DNA of 64,000 nucleotides from Segniliparus rugosus ATCC BAA-974 (GCF_000185725.2 NZ_KI391954.1:1-64000); one strand, 5' to 3'. Shown: positions 44,767 through 54,119, counted from the first letter of the stretch. The notes: generated by a model from the letters alone, not told the origin. A program made the numbers and translations.

Positions 44767-44966
44767 GATCGCGGGCCGAAGGCCGAAGCGATCAAGAGAC
44801 ACGCAAACACCGCATGCGGCGTGGACCGACCGCATGGGAGCGCGGGACGGCAGTGCCCTGCCGCAGCCAAAGCGACCCGAAAAGCACAGAAAACTTCTCG
44901 CGCCTCCTCAGCCTCGGCTGAGGTCGCCCCCGGCTCGGAGGCCGGGGCCCCGCACCGCCTGCGGGG
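44767..44966 (+). promoter_or_regulatory. Structured leader between rpmJ and rpsM with four hairpins
   Basis: Four inverted repeats lie in the 244-base gap: GATCGC...GCGATC with an inner GGCC-GAA-GGCC (44767-44793); CCTCAGCC/GGCTGAGG (44906-44923); CCCCGGC/GCCGGGG with a 6-base loop (44928-44947); CCCCGCA/TGCGGGG with a 5-base loop (44948-44966). The last three are back to back. None is followed by a T run, so they look like a folded mRNA leader, perhaps for autogenous control by a ribosomal protein, rather than terminators. Confidence 0.55.
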
Positions 44967-45010
44967 ACGGGCGAGGAGCAGACCTCCGACGAGTGAAAGG
45001 ACAGAGCCGA

Positions 45011-45385
<375 letters not shown>

Positions 45386-45388
45386 ACC

Positions 45389-45793
45389 ATGCCACCGAAG
45401 AACCGCGCCGCAGGCGTGAAGAAGGTCCGTCGTCGGGAAAAGAAGAATGTCCCGAACGGAGCCGCACACATCAAGTCCACGTTCAACAACACGATCGTCT
45501 CGATCACCGACCCCGAGGGCAACGTCATCGCGTGGGCTTCGTCCGGTCACGTCGGGTTCAAGGGCTCCCGCAAGTCCACCCCCTTCGCCGCGCAGCTGGC
45601 CGCCGAGAACGCGGCGCGCAAGGCTCAGGAGCACGGCCTGAAGAAGGTCGACGTCTTCGTCAAGGGCCCCGGCTCCGGCCGTGAGACCGCGATCCGTTCC
45701 CTCCAGGCCGCAGGCCTCGAGGTCGGCAACATCTCCGACGTCACCCCGCAGCCCCACAACGGCTGCCGTCCGCCGAAGCGTCGCCGGGTCTAG
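45389..45793 (+). CDS. rpsK: Ribosomal protein uS11
   Basis: A 134-residue S11 with the typical [20 protein letters not shown], the [20 protein letters not shown] block and the C-terminal [15 protein letters not shown]. It lies 3 bases after rpsM and 17 before rpsD. Confidence 0.98.
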   Translation: MPPKNRAAGVKKVRRREKKNVPNGAAHIKSTFNNTIVSITDPEGNVIAWASSGHVGFKGSRKSTPFAAQLAAENAARKAQEHGLKKVDVFVKGPGSGRETAIRSLQAAGLEVGNISDVTPQPHNGCRPPKRRRV

Positions 45794-45810
45794 GGGAAAG
45801 GGAAAGAAAC

Positions 45811-46416
45811 ATGGCTCGTTACACAGGACCCATCACTCGCCGTTCGCGCCGCCTGCGCGTGGACCTGGTCGGCGGAGACAAGGCGTTCGAGCGCCGCTCC
45901 TACCCGCCCGGCCAGCACGGCCGCTCCCGCGTCAAGGAGAGCGAATACCTCACCCAGCTGCAGGAGAAGCAGAAGGCGCGGTTCACCTACGGCGTCATGG
46001 AGCGCCAGTTCCGGAACTACTACGAAGAGGCGCACCGCCGCACCGGCAAGACCGGTGAGAACCTGCTGCGCATCCTCGAGACCCGCCTGGACAACGTGAT
46101 CTACCGCGCCGGCCTCGCCCGCACGCGCCGCCACGCCCGCCAGCTCGTCACCCACGGGCACTTCCTGGTCAACCAGAAGCGGGTGGACGTGCCCAGCTAC
46201 CGGGTGAGCCAGTACGACATCATCGACGTGCGCGAGCAGTCCACCCACGCGGACCCCTTCGAGATCGCCCGCGAGCTCTTCGGCGACCGTCCGGTCCCGG
46301 GCTGGTTGCAGGTCGTCCCGGACACCCTGCGGATCTTCGTGCACGCAGAGCCCGTCCGCGAGCAGATCGACGTGCCGCTGCAGGAGCAGCTCATCGTCGA
46401 GTTCTACTCGAAGTAA
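45811..46416 (+). CDS. rpsD: Ribosomal protein uS4 (zinc-free form)
   Basis: A 201-residue S4. The N-terminus (MARYTGPITRRSRRLRVDLV) has no cysteines, so it is the zinc-independent form. The S4 RNA-binding domain follows (RLDNVIYRAGLARTRRHARQLVTHGHF). S4 regulates this operon in enteric bacteria; whether it does here is unknown. Strong GGGAAAGG ribosome binding site. Confidence 0.98.
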   Translation: MARYTGPITRRSRRLRVDLVGGDKAFERRSYPPGQHGRSRVKESEYLTQLQEKQKARFTYGVMERQFRNYYEEAHRRTGKTGENLLRILETRLDNVIYRAGLARTRRHARQLVTHGHFLVNQKRVDVPSYRVSQYDIIDVREQSTHADPFEIARELFGDRPVPGWLQVVPDTLRIFVHAEPVREQIDVPLQEQLIVEFYSK

Positions 46417-46422
46417 TCCACA

Positions 46423-46434
46423 GACAGTACTGTC
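46423..46434. promoter_or_regulatory. 12-bp perfect palindrome between rpsD and rpoA
   Basis: GACAGTACTGTC, 6 bases after the rpsD stop and 56 bases before rpoA. Too short for a terminator by itself; possibly a protein-binding site or part of an internal rpoA promoter. Confidence 0.25.
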
Positions 46435-46490
46435 CACATGCGACCCCACTTGGCGTCATATAGCGGGCGTCATGAAGGAGGAAATTTCCT

Positions 46491-47543
46491 ATGCTGATTT
46501 CTCAGCGCCCCGTGCTCACCGAGGAAGTGGTGAGCGAATACCGCTCCCGGTTCGTCATCGAGCCGCTCGAGCCCGGCTTCGGCTACACGCTCGGCAACTC
46601 GCTGCGGCGGACTCTGCTGTCGTCGATCCCCGGCGCGGCGGTGACCAGCATCCGGATTGACGGCGTGCTGCACGAGTTCACCACCATCGCCGGTGTGAAA
46701 GAGGACGTCACCGAGATCGTCTTGAACGTGAAGGGCCTTGAAGTCTCTTCCGTCGAGGACGAGCCCGCGACGCTGTACCTGCGCAAGCAGGGCCCCGGCC
46801 CGGTGACTGCGGCCGACATCGTCGCGCCCTCCGGCGTCACGATCACCAAGCCCGACACCCACATCGCCACGCTGAACGACAAGGGCAAGCTGGAGATGGA
46901 GCTCGTCGTCGAGCGCGGCCGAGGCTACGTGCCGGCTGTGCAGAACAAGGACTCTGGCGCGGAGATCGGCCGGATTCCGGTGGACTCGATCTACTCTCCG
47001 GTGCTCAAGGTGACCTACCAGGTGGAGGCCACCCGCGTCGAGCAGCGCACCGACTTCGACCGGCTGATCCTGGACGTGGAGAGCAAGAGCTCGATCACCC
47101 CGCGCGACGCCGTCGCTTCTGCGGGCAAGACCTTGGTGGAGCTTTTCGGCCTCGCCAGGGAGCTGAACCTCGCCGCAGAGGGCATCGAGATTGGCGCGGT
47201 GGCCGCTTCCACGAACAACATCGCCTCGCTCGCCCTGCCGATCGAGGACCTGCACCTGACTGTGCGCTCCTACAACTGCTTGAAGCGTGAGGGCGTGCAC
47301 ACGATCGGCGAGCTTGTGGCCCGCTCCGAGTCCGACCTCTTGGACATCCGCAACTTCGGCCAGAAGTCCATCGACGAGGTCAAGCTCAAGCTCTACACCC
47401 TCGGGCTCGCGCTGAAGGACAGCCCCGCGAACTTCGACCCCTCCAACATCGACTTCGATGAGGACACGGCGTGGGACGGGGAAGATGAGGAAGACACCGA
47501 CGATCTCGACGGAGAAGACTTCGCCGAGACAGAAGACCTGTAA
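46491..47543 (+). CDS. rpoA: RNA polymerase alpha subunit
   Basis: A 350-residue alpha subunit. N-terminal dimerisation domain: [20 protein letters not shown] and [14 protein letters not shown]-terminal domain (about 245-315): [20 protein letters not shown] and [17 protein letters not shown]. An acidic tail [20 protein letters not shown] is typical of mycobacteria. A strong AAGGAGG ribosome binding site is present. Confidence 0.98.
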   Translation: MLISQRPVLTEEVVSEYRSRFVIEPLEPGFGYTLGNSLRRTLLSSIPGAAVTSIRIDGVLHEFTTIAGVKEDVTEIVLNVKGLEVSSVEDEPATLYLRKQGPGPVTAADIVAPSGVTITKPDTHIATLNDKGKLEMELVVERGRGYVPAVQNKDSGAEIGRIPVDSIYSPVLKVTYQVEATRVEQRTDFDRLILDVESKSSITPRDAVASAGKTLVELFGLARELNLAAEGIEIGAVAASTNNIASLALPIEDLHLTVRSYNCLKREGVHTIGELVARSESDLLDIRNFGQKSIDEVKLKLYTLGLALKDSPANFDPSNIDFDEDTAWDGEDEEDTDDLDGEDFAETEDL

Positions 47544-47572
47544 GACGGCTACCCTGTAAAGGACGGCACACC

Positions 47573-48076
47573 ATGCCAAAACCAGCTCGCGGCCCGCGCC
47601 TTGGCGGGTCCGCCTCACACGAGAAATCTATCTTGGCGAATCTCGCCACCTCGCTCTTCGAGCACGGTCGGATCAAGACGACCGAGGCTCGGGCGCGGCG
47701 GTTGCGCCCGTACGCCGAGAAGCTTGTCACCAAAGCGAAGGCGGGCACGCTGGCCGACCGTCGCGAGGTGCTCAAGGTCATTCGCGACAAGAGCGTTGTT
47801 CATCAGCTCTTCGCGGAGATCGGCCCGTTCTACAGCGACCGGGACGGCGGCTACACGCGGATCGTGAAGACCGAGCCGCGCAAGGGCGACAACGCCCCGA
47901 TGGCCGTGATCGAGCTGCTTCGCGAGAAGACGGCGACGGACGAGGCCGACCGGGCTCGTCGCGTTTCCGCCTCGAAGGCGAAGGCCGAGGAGCCGAAGGC
48001 CGTGAAGGCTGAGGAGCCGAAGACTGAGGAGCCGGTCGTCGAGGCCGCAGCTGCCGAAGCAGAGCAGGCTGACTGA
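47573..48076 (+). CDS. rplQ: Ribosomal protein bL17 with C-terminal extension
   Basis: A 167-residue L17: [20 protein letters not shown] and the conserved [20 protein letters not shown]. The core ends near residue 120; a low-complexity Ala/Glu/Lys tail ([18 protein letters not shown]) extends it, as in other actinobacteria. It is followed by a strong intrinsic terminator. Confidence 0.97.
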   Translation: MPKPARGPRLGGSASHEKSILANLATSLFEHGRIKTTEARARRLRPYAEKLVTKAKAGTLADRREVLKVIRDKSVVHQLFAEIGPFYSDRDGGYTRIVKTEPRKGDNAPMAVIELLREKTATDEADRARRVSASKAKAEEPKAVKAEEPKTEEPVVEAAAAEAEQAD

Positions 48077-48099
48077 CCTGGGGAGTTTCCCACGAGAAG

Positions 48100-48138
48100 T
48101 CCCGTTGCACGCCGTTCGCGGCGGGCAACGGGATTTTT
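48100..48138 (+). terminator. Intrinsic terminator after rplQ, overlapping the truA start
   Basis: An outer 9-bp stem (48100-48108 with 48125-48133) and an inner 5-bp stem (48110-48114 with 48119-48123) closed by a TTCG tetraloop, followed by TTTTT at 48134-48138. This is a textbook terminator, unusual in this window for its T run. The TTG start of truA (48105) lies in its 5' arm. Confidence 0.85.
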
Positions 48139-48986
48139 CTGTTGACAGCGCCGATCCCAACACTGTCCGGTTGCGCCTGGACATCGCGTACGACGGGACC
48201 GAGTTCTCCGGATGGGCGCGCCAGCCGGGCAGGCGCACAGTCGCGGGGACGATCGAAGCGGCCTTGGGCAGGCTGTTCCAGGCTCCCGCCCAGCTCACAG
48301 TGGCTGGCAGGACCGACTCCGGAGTCCATGCCACTGGGCAAGTCGCCCATGTGGATGTGAGCGCCGAACTCGTGTCGGGCCGACTGCCGCCGGACAAGCT
48401 CGTGCGCAAACTCGCCAGAATGCTCCCCTCGGATGTGCGGGTGCTGGCCGCGCGCGAGGTGTCGAAGCAGTTCGACGCGAGGTTCTCGGCGCTGCGCAGG
48501 CATTATCGTTATCAGATCACCAGGGCCCCGCACGGCGCGGACCCGTTGCGGGCGCGAGAGGTCGTGCCGTGGGGGAGGCCGCTCGACCTCGGCTTGTTGA
48601 ACGCCGCCTCGGCCGCCCTTGTGGGATTGCACGACTTCGCCGCGTTCTGCCGCCCCCGCCCAGGGTCCACAACGATTCGAGAACTTCAGCGGTTCGACTG
48701 GACCGAGGATGGACCGCTGCTCACCGCGAGGATCAGCGCTGACGCGTTCTGCTGGTCGATGTGCCGCTCTTTGATCGGAGCGGTGACCGCCGTGGCCGAA
48801 GGAAGGCGCGAGCCCGGCTGGGCCGCAGCTCTGCTCACGGCTCCGTCGCGCTCCAGCGAGATCGCTGTCGCGCCAGGGCACGGGCTTTGCCTCACCGGAG
48901 TGGACTACCCGCCGGAATCGGAGTGGGCCGCGAGGAACCTGCGCACCCGCGACACGAGAGCACCGTTGGTCCCGCCGCCAGAATGA
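48105..48986 (+). CDS. truA: tRNA pseudouridine(38-40) synthase TruA
   Basis: A 293-residue Tru[21 protein letters not shown] opens the conserved domain, [15 protein letters not shown] carries the catalytic aspartate, and [16 protein letters not shown] and [14 protein letters not shown] follow. The start is uncertain: TTG 48105 has a GAGAAG ribosome binding site but lies inside the rplQ terminator hairpin; TTG 48171 is a shorter alternative without a ribosome binding site. M. tuberculosis has the same rplQ-truA order. It converges on the EspL-like gene. Confidence 0.95.
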   Translation: MHAVRGGQRDFSVDSADPNTVRLRLDIAYDGTEFSGWARQPGRRTVAGTIEAALGRLFQAPAQLTVAGRTDSGVHATGQVAHVDVSAELVSGRLPPDKLVRKLARMLPSDVRVLAAREVSKQFDARFSALRRHYRYQITRAPHGADPLRAREVVPWGRPLDLGLLNAASAALVGLHDFAAFCRPRPGSTTIRELQRFDWTEDGPLLTARISADAFCWSMCRSLIGAVTAVAEGRREPGWAAALLTAPSRSSEIAVAPGHGLCLTGVDYPPESEWAARNLRTRDTRAPLVPPPE

Positions 48987-48998
48987 AGGCCAGAGGCT

Positions 48999-49412
48999 CT
49001 AATAAACGTCCGGATACTTCTCGCGGGAGAAGTTCGCGTCGTCGTGGATGGTGTCGTTGAACTCGTCCACGATGTCGTTGAACTGGATCAGCGCGGAACG
49101 TGCCGCGTCGGCGCAGGTCTTCGCGACAAGCGCCCCGACTTCGGGCCCGGACAAGTTGGAGATCCGATGGTTCAGCGAGAGGGAAAGGAGCTTGCCCATC
49201 CCGTCCACCTCCACGGTGCACGCCTCGTCTTCGGAGGTATGCCGCACGCGGATCTTTTTCAGGGCTTCCTCGGTCGCGTACATCTTCTCAAGGCGAGCCT
49301 TCGCGAGGCGGATCACCTCTTTGACGTCGACGCCGAACTGCGGCATGAAATCTTCCGGCGTCGCCAGCTTCCTCGGCGGGGGCGAGGCGGACCGCTGCTG
49401 CGGTTCGGTCAT
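48999..49412 (-). CDS. EspL-like (YbaB-fold) ESX accessory protein
   Basis: A 137-residue protein. The segment TSEDEACTVEVDGMGKLLSL matches the YbaB/EspL pattern (EspL of ESX-1 has a similar DEAxTVEVxxxG block), followed by a helix ending in FNDIVDEFND. EspL-type proteins are cytoplasmic and stabilise or help secrete Esp substrates. ATG 49412 overlaps the stop of the upstream EspD/H-like gene (ATGA), so the two are coupled; longer upstream frames are rejected. It converges on truA. Confidence 0.7.
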   Translation of the reverse strand: MTEPQQRSASPPPRKLATPEDFMPQFGVDVKEVIRLAKARLEKMYATEEALKKIRVRHTSEDEACTVEVDGMGKLLSLSLNHRISNLSGPEVGALVAKTCADAARSALIQFNDIVDEFNDTIHDDANFSREKYPDVY

Positions 49413-49738
49413 ACTTTTCTCAGCCACGTCTCCGGCACCTCCTCCTCGTCGAAGCTGAGGATCGCTTCCTCGCGGGCGAGCTGCTCTTTCGTCGGATAGC
49501 CGAGTTCGTCCAGGTCGCGCTTGGACCAAACGCTCGATTTATCCGCTTCGAGAATCGTACGATACTGGTGTTGCGCGCGCCGAGTGGCGAGATGGTTCAA
49601 ACGCATGATCTCCTGGGCCAAAGCTTCCGGACTGAGCCTGCGCACTTCGCTGGTCTCGATGTGCACGGCAAGCGGCAGCCCGGACACCGAGGATTTGACC
49701 GAGATGGACCCGTTCAATGATGAAGCTAAGGACAACAC
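49409..49738 (-). CDS. EspD/EspH-like ESX accessory protein
   Basis: A 109-residue protein. Its middle, LAQEIMRLNHLATRRAQHQY, and the preceding ISVKSSVSGLPLAVHIETSE line up with the shared core of EspD and EspH of the ESX-1 system (SESQLASEI...LARQKAQ pattern); it lacks their acidic N-terminal extension. EspD stabilises EspA/EspC, and EspH acts on EspE/EspF. GTG 49738 has a strong GGAAGGAGG ribosome binding site. Coupled to the EspL-like gene downstream. The similarity is from memory, not a search. Confidence 0.65.
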   Translation of the reverse strand: MLSLASSLNGSISVKSSVSGLPLAVHIETSEVRRLSPEALAQEIMRLNHLATRRAQHQYRTILEADKSSVWSKRDLDELGYPTKEQLAREEAILSFDEEEVPETWLRKV

Positions 49739-50241
49739 GCCCTCCTTCCTCGTTGTCTGACGATAGTGTTCACGTCCCTCTTCGTGTTGTGCGCTGAGGC
49801 TTCGCGTCGTCGCGGTAAACTTTCTTACTCACGTGAGCATAACACCAAGTGAAAGAGCTCTTTTGCGGGGCGCTGGCGCTTGCCGGGGCAGGTCCGCGCC
49901 TTGGAGTAGCGCGGTCGGCCCTCCGGGTGAAGCGCCGGGGAGCGATCATTCCTCCAGGAACCGCGCTCCTGCCGCAGTCGCGCTGCGCGGGGCGGGTAAG
50001 ATGAGGCACGGCTTGTCCCTCGCCCGGTCCGACTGCGGCGGGGAAGGCACCGCCGCCCCCAGGGGCGGACGGTTGAGGACGTATATAGAGGATGGAAACG
50101 GAATGCTTCTCGCGGGAACTCCGGCTAGCTCGCCGTTCCGGACGGATCGCCTTGCGAAGCGGCATGCGCTGCCAAGCGCGATTTGGTCGTGCGGCGTAGC
50201 ATCTCTCCTCGTGCACTCGAGAAGCGTTTGGGGGCTTGCAG
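49739..50241. promoter_or_regulatory. 503-base intergenic region, divergent promoters of EspD/H-like and EspI-like genes
   Basis: No convincing gene. A perfect 10-bp palindrome CTCACGTGAG lies at 49828-49837 in an AT-richer stretch. Near the right end a 48-codon ORF (ATG 50103, GAGGA ribosome binding site, stop 50247-50249) overlaps the espI start and could be an upstream coupling ORF, but its composition is not persuasive. Long opposite-strand frames here look like shadows. Confidence 0.4.
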
Positions 50242-51834
50242 TTGACTGAGAGCAAACCGGACCAAGGCGGTCAGCAGTGGCCTGGTGCTTCGGCTTGGCC
50301 GCAAGACGGGCAAGCCGCGTGGCCGGACCCTGGTCAGTCTGCTTGGCCGCAAGCGGGGCAACCCGCGTGGCCGGATCCGAATCAAGAACAGCCGGGGCAG
50401 GGCGTTGAACATCAGGCTCAAGGTCCGCAGGGCTGGCCCGGAGCGCCTGGGGCGTGGTCGGCGCAACCGCAAGGGCAGCAGGATCCGCGCGCGGCCCACG
50501 GAGGGCACCAGCCCGCGTGGGACCAGGACGCGGCCGGGCAGCAGGGCCGCACGGGGCAGGTTCCGCAGCCGTCGCCCTACGCGTTCCCCGGACAGCCGCA
50601 GCCAGCCCAAGACCCGAGCCATGCGTACCCTCAGCAGGGGTACGATCCGAGCCAGGGGTATCCGCAGCAGGGCGGTTGGGACCAGCAGCAGGCGTACGAC
50701 CCGAATCAGGCCTACCACCAGCAGGGACACGACCCTGTCCACCAGGGCGGTTGGGACCAGCAGCAAGGCTACGACCCCAGCCAGCAAGGCGGTTGGGACC
50801 AGCAGCCGGAAGCTCCGAGGGGCGGCGAGTTCCAGGGCTTCGACCAGAGCGGGGGTTTCGGCCCGGAGTTCAACACCGGCGTGTGGCAGCATGACGACTT
50901 CGACCCGATGTCGCCCTCTGTCGACAATCTCAACCTGATCAGCTCGCCGGGAAACCGGGGGCCTGGGATCGGGCGACGGCTTCGGGACGCATTCGGCAGG
51001 CAGGGCCCGCGCGACGATCTGCAGTACCGCACGTTGGTCAACCGGATCAACCAGCCGATCCAGGGCGACTACCGGATCGCGATCTTGTCGTTGAAGGGCG
51101 GAGTCGGCAAGACGACCACCACGGTGGGGCTCGGCTCCACGTTCGCCTCGCTCCGAGGCGACCGCGTCATCGCCGTCGACGCGAACCCCGACCTCGGCAC
51201 CTTGGGCTCGCGTATTCCTCGGCAGAGCAACTCGACAGTGCGCGACCTGTTGGTCGACACTTCGATCTACCGGTACTCCGACGTCAGGGCGCACACTTCG
51301 CAGTCGTCCAGCCGGTTGGAGGTGCTGGCGAGCGAGCGGGACCCGGCGATTTCCGAGGCGTTCAGCGAGCGGGATTACCGCGGCGTGATCAAGATCCTGC
51401 AGCGCTTCTACAACGTCATCTTGACCGACTGCGGCACGGGTTTGATGCATTCGGCGATGAAAGGCGTTTTGGACCTCGCCCATGCCCTCGTGCTGGTCAC
51501 CTCGCCAGCTCTCGACGGAGCGCGGAGCGCCGGGGCGACGTTGGACTGGCTGCTGCACCATGGGTACGACCAGCTCGTCGCGCGCACGGTTGTCGTCGTG
51601 AGCTCGTCGCGGCCGGGGTCCCCGACGTTGGATCTCAACCAGCTTCGCCAGCACTTCTTGGTGCGTTGCCGCGCGGTGCAGATCATTCCGTTCGACGACC
51701 ACCTCTCCGAGGGGGCCGAAATCGAGCTCGACCAGCTGCACCGGAGCACGCGCCGGTCCTTTGTCGAGCTCGCGGCTCTGATCGCCGACGATTTCCCCAT
51801 GGCGATGTCCCGCCAACAGCGCTCTCAGTATTGA
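50242..51834 (+). CDS. espI: EspI-like MinD/ParA ATPase with Pro/Gln/Trp-rich N-terminus
   Basis: A 530-residue protein. Residues 1-215 are low-complexity: four AWPxxGQ-type octapeptides, then repeats of GYDPSQ and GGWDQQ. Residues about 270-520 are a MinD/ParA-type ATPase with the deviant Walker A LKGGVGKTTTTVGL, VDANPDLGTLGSR and a switch aspartate in ILTDCGTG. This layout is that of EspI (Rv3876) and ESX-associated relatives; EspI is linked to ATP-dependent control of ESX-1 secretion. TTG 50242 is preferred to TTG 50236 since GGGGG lies 7 bases before it. It stands divergent from espD/H-espL-like genes. Confidence 0.82.
   Translation: MTESKPDQGGQQWPGASAWPQDGQAAWPDPGQSAWPQAGQPAWPDPNQEQPGQGVEHQAQGPQGWPGAPGAWSAQPQGQQDPRAAHGGHQPAWDQDAAGQQGRTGQVPQPSPYAFPGQPQPAQDPSHAYPQQGYDPSQGYPQQGGWDQQQAYDPNQAYHQQGHDPVHQGGWDQQQGYDPSQQGGWDQQPEAPRGGEFQGFDQSGGFGPEFNTGVWQHDDFDPMSPSVDNLNLISSPGNRGPGIGRRLRDAFGRQGPRDDLQYRTLVNRINQPIQGDYRIAILSLKGGVGKTTTTVGLGSTFASLRGDRVIAVDANPDLGTLGSRIPRQSNSTVRDLLVDTSIYRYSDVRAHTSQSSSRLEVLASERDPAISEAFSERDYRGVIKILQRFYNVILTDCGTGLMHSAMKGVLDLAHALVLVTSPALDGARSAGATLDWLLHHGYDQLVARTVVVVSSSRPGSPTLDLNQLRQHFLVRCRAVQIIPFDDHLSEGAEIELDQLHRSTRRSFVELAALIADDFPMAMSRQQRSQY
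50293..50385 (+). repeat. Four 8-residue AWP repeats in the EspI-like protein
   Basis: Four 24-bp in-frame units encode AWPQDGQA, AWPDPGQS, AWPQAGQP and AWPDPNQ, alternating Q and D forms. Confidence 0.8.
50638..50805 (+). repeat. GYDPSQ / GGWDQQ repeats in the EspI-like protein
   Basis: Degenerate in-frame units: GYDPSQ at two places with an AYDPNQ variant, and GGWDQQ three times, joined by Gln-rich linkers. Confidence 0.75.
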
Positions 51835-51890
51835 GGTTCTTCCCCGCTCGCAGAACTCGCGGGGGCGTCCCCTCGTCAGCTCGCCGCGCC

Positions 51891-51925
51891 CTGGGCTCGT
51901 CCTCTCGCAAACGGGAGAAGCCCAG
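51891..51925. terminator. Hairpin between convergent EspI-like and Rv3446c-like genes
   Basis: CTGGGCT (51891-51897) pairs with AGCCCAG (51919-51925), with a short inner TCTC/GAGA pairing. No T run; a weak bidirectional terminator at best. Confidence 0.4.
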
Positions 51926-51974
51926 CAGGCTCCCCGAGAATCAGCGATTACTCGATTGAGCGGCACGTGATGTC

Positions 51975-53816
51975 TTACGGCATGGCCTTGAGGGTCTGGA
52001 GCGCCTTCTCGCACGCTGCGCCTCGGGCGTTGTTGCGGCAGCCGATCGAGATCAGCAATTTGCTGTCCTTGTGCGGGGCCACGTAGAGGAACCAGCTCGC
52101 GTTGCGGTCTGGCTGGTCGTACGAGTTGAACGAATTCGCGCCATGCTGGACCCCGAATTGCAGATTCGTGAAGTGGCCAGAACTCTCGTCCATCTGCTGA
52201 CGGAAGCTTTCGCCCACAGATTGCAGGGTGGCTTGTGCGTCGATGCCTTCGTAGCTGACGGCGATCTCTGTGCAGGAATCGTTCGGATCGTGGAAGAAAT
52301 GCGGGGCGGACCGGAAGGAATGCCCTTCGGAAGATCCTGGCTTCGACGACGGGCAAGCGCTGGAATTCGTCTGCTCCCAGTGCGCAGGCAACTGGAAATG
52401 AAACAGCACCGCGCCGTTCGAATCGGGGTCTTGCACTTCCACTTGCTTCGTCGTGGCTCCGGGGTCGGTCGTGATGTGCGCGGGTGGAGCGGCGACACCG
52501 TCGCTCCTCGTCGCGAACCAGGCAATCGCGCCGCCTCCGAGAACGACCACCAGCGTCATCGCAATACCGATCAAGACAGCAGGGGAGGGCGATCTCTTGG
52601 GCTCGGGGAACGAGGCTTCAATCGACGAGCTGAACGCCGCTGAAGCCAACGAGGCCGCTCCGGCCTGCGGAAGGTCAGGTTCCGGGCTCCGCTGTTCGGC
52701 GGAGGCGAGCTGCTGCGGAATATACGGGGCCCTGCCGTACCGCGGCTGCGCGGTCTGCGGAGCCTGCCGCTCGGGTTGGTACGGGGGAACGCCTTGCGGG
52801 GAGTGGGGCTGCGGATGCGATGGGGCGGCCGCGTCGCCCCGAGCCGTCGCGGCGGGCATGCCGGGAAGAGGCAGCGGGGGAGACGAGGGCTGCGCGGCGG
52901 TCGGCTTCGACGCGATGGGCGACTGCTGCGAGACGGTCTTTGGCTCGGGCGCTTCTGCCTGGCGTGCGGCGGGACCGGCAAGCCCGCGCAGGGCTCCGTC
53001 GCGCGGCGCGGCGACGATTCGGTCGAAGCCGGGGTCGTTCTGATGAATCTGCGCGACGATAGCCTCCGCGAGCCGGGGCGGCGCGTCGACGATAAGCCGG
53101 TCCAGAGTTTTCGAGCAGTCGTTCTTGCCGATCTTCTCTTGGAGCATGTCGGAGAGTTCGCCCGCGACGTCGCCTCCCATCTCCGACAAGGAGATCCCCA
53201 ACTGAGGGCAGAGGCGGCGGCTCTCCACTTGCGTCCAAGCTCCGTCGCTGCTCGTGAGCAGCGAGATGTCGACCGAGCTCGCCTGCGCTTCGATGACTGC
53301 GACCACGCGCGCGGCAGGGGCGGCCAGGGCTTGGGCGAGCGCCAGGGCGCGGGGGAGCACCGAGCACCGCGCCCCGAGCTTGGCGGCGGCCATCCGGAGC
53401 ACTTCGGCACGCGGGCGGCCCCACGTGCTCGGGTGGGCGACCACGATTTCGGGGTCGTCTGCGGCGGCTTTGGCCGGGAGGGCGGGAGCTAGCAGCCTCG
53501 TCAGCAAGTCGCCGACCGCGTGCGGGCGGTTGTTGAGCAGAACATGGGACACGTCGACGAGCGTCGGGAGCAATCGCACACCTGCGAGCGGATTCGTCCC
53601 GAGCGCACGCATGATCGGCTCGCCCGCGACGATCTGGTTCGGATCGGTGCTCTGCGGGTCGAGATAGCCGATCGTCGTCGGCCACTCGACCACGGCTCCG
53701 CCGTGGACGGACCGCACCACGCTCTCGGTGAGGTCGATGAGAACGGCCCCGCCCTCGGCGGGGGCCGGGCAAGCGGCCCGTCCGTCCGCGATGCGTTCAT
53801 GCTGCTTCTCCCTCAT
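51975..53816 (-). CDS. Type VII secretion-associated membrane protein (Rv3446c family)
   Basis: A 613-residue protein. The N-terminal half (about 20-280) looks like an actin/Hsp70-type fold (AVLIDLTESVVRSV, IVVAHPSTWG, VVAVIEAQASSVDISLL). A Pro/Gln-rich linker follows, then a transmembrane helix (about 420-442, AVLIGIAMTLVVVLGGGAIAWF region) and an extracellular domain with cysteines (SSACPSS, DSCTEI, IGCRNNARGAACE). This matches the ESX-4-linked Rv3446c family. ATG 53816 has no good ribosome binding site, but a 17-codon ORF with a strong one ends 4 bases before it, suggesting coupling. An in-frame GTG at 53903 is the alternative. Confidence 0.72.
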   Translation of the reverse strand: MREKQHERIADGRAACPAPAEGGAVLIDLTESVVRSVHGGAVVEWPTTIGYLDPQSTDPNQIVAGEPIMRALGTNPLAGVRLLPTLVDVSHVLLNNRPHAVGDLLTRLLAPALPAKAAADDPEIVVAHPSTWGRPRAEVLRMAAAKLGARCSVLPRALALAQALAAPAARVVAVIEAQASSVDISLLTSSDGAWTQVESRRLCPQLGISLSEMGGDVAGELSDMLQEKIGKNDCSKTLDRLIVDAPPRLAEAIVAQIHQNDPGFDRIVAAPRDGALRGLAGPAARQAEAPEPKTVSQQSPIASKPTAAQPSSPPLPLPGMPAATARGDAAAPSHPQPHSPQGVPPYQPERQAPQTAQPRYGRAPYIPQQLASAEQRSPEPDLPQAGAASLASAAFSSSIEASFPEPKRSPSPAVLIGIAMTLVVVLGGGAIAWFATRSDGVAAPPAHITTDPGATTKQVEVQDPDSNGAVLFHFQLPAHWEQTNSSACPSSKPGSSEGHSFRSAPHFFHDPNDSCTEIAVSYEGIDAQATLQSVGESFRQQMDESSGHFTNLQFGVQHGANSFNSYDQPDRNASWFLYVAPHKDSKLLISIGCRNNARGAACEKALQTLKAMP

Positions 53817-53820
53817 CGGA

Positions 53821-53874
53821 CTACGCCCAGGCGCGATCCTGTCGCTCCGCAAGTCGGCGAGCGTCGGATTCCAT
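53821..53874 (-). CDS. Possible 17-residue leader ORF before the Rv3446c-like gene
   Basis: ATG 53874 with a good AAAGGAGC ribosome binding site encodes MESDARRLAERQDRAWA and stops 4 bases before ATG 53816. It may deliver ribosomes to the main gene, which lacks its own site. Real translation is unproven. Confidence 0.35.
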   Translation of the reverse strand: MESDARRLAERQDRAWA

Positions 53875-54119
53875 GCTCCTTTCGGGGGATCGTAGCATGT
53901 CACAAGTGCCGCACGAGGCTGAGCGGCCGACCATAAAAATTCTTCTCGGTATTGGTTGCGCGTCAGAAGGGAACCGTATACAGTGTTGCTCAGCCGGTCG
54001 TCTGGCCAGCGTGAGTCATAATAGAGATTGTCAAGGCTGACGGCAGCAACGACTTCGGCCGATCTTTTCTCGAACGGGAATGAGGGATCGGGCCGACGAG
54101 CACGAAGGGGGTATTCCTC

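Noticed and set aside
49770-50255. Overlapping long frames on both strands in the ESX intergenic region as genes
   Set aside because: Arg/Pro/Ser-rich composition without domains, mutually overlapping on opposite strands, no ribosome binding site; typical GC-rich shadow frames.
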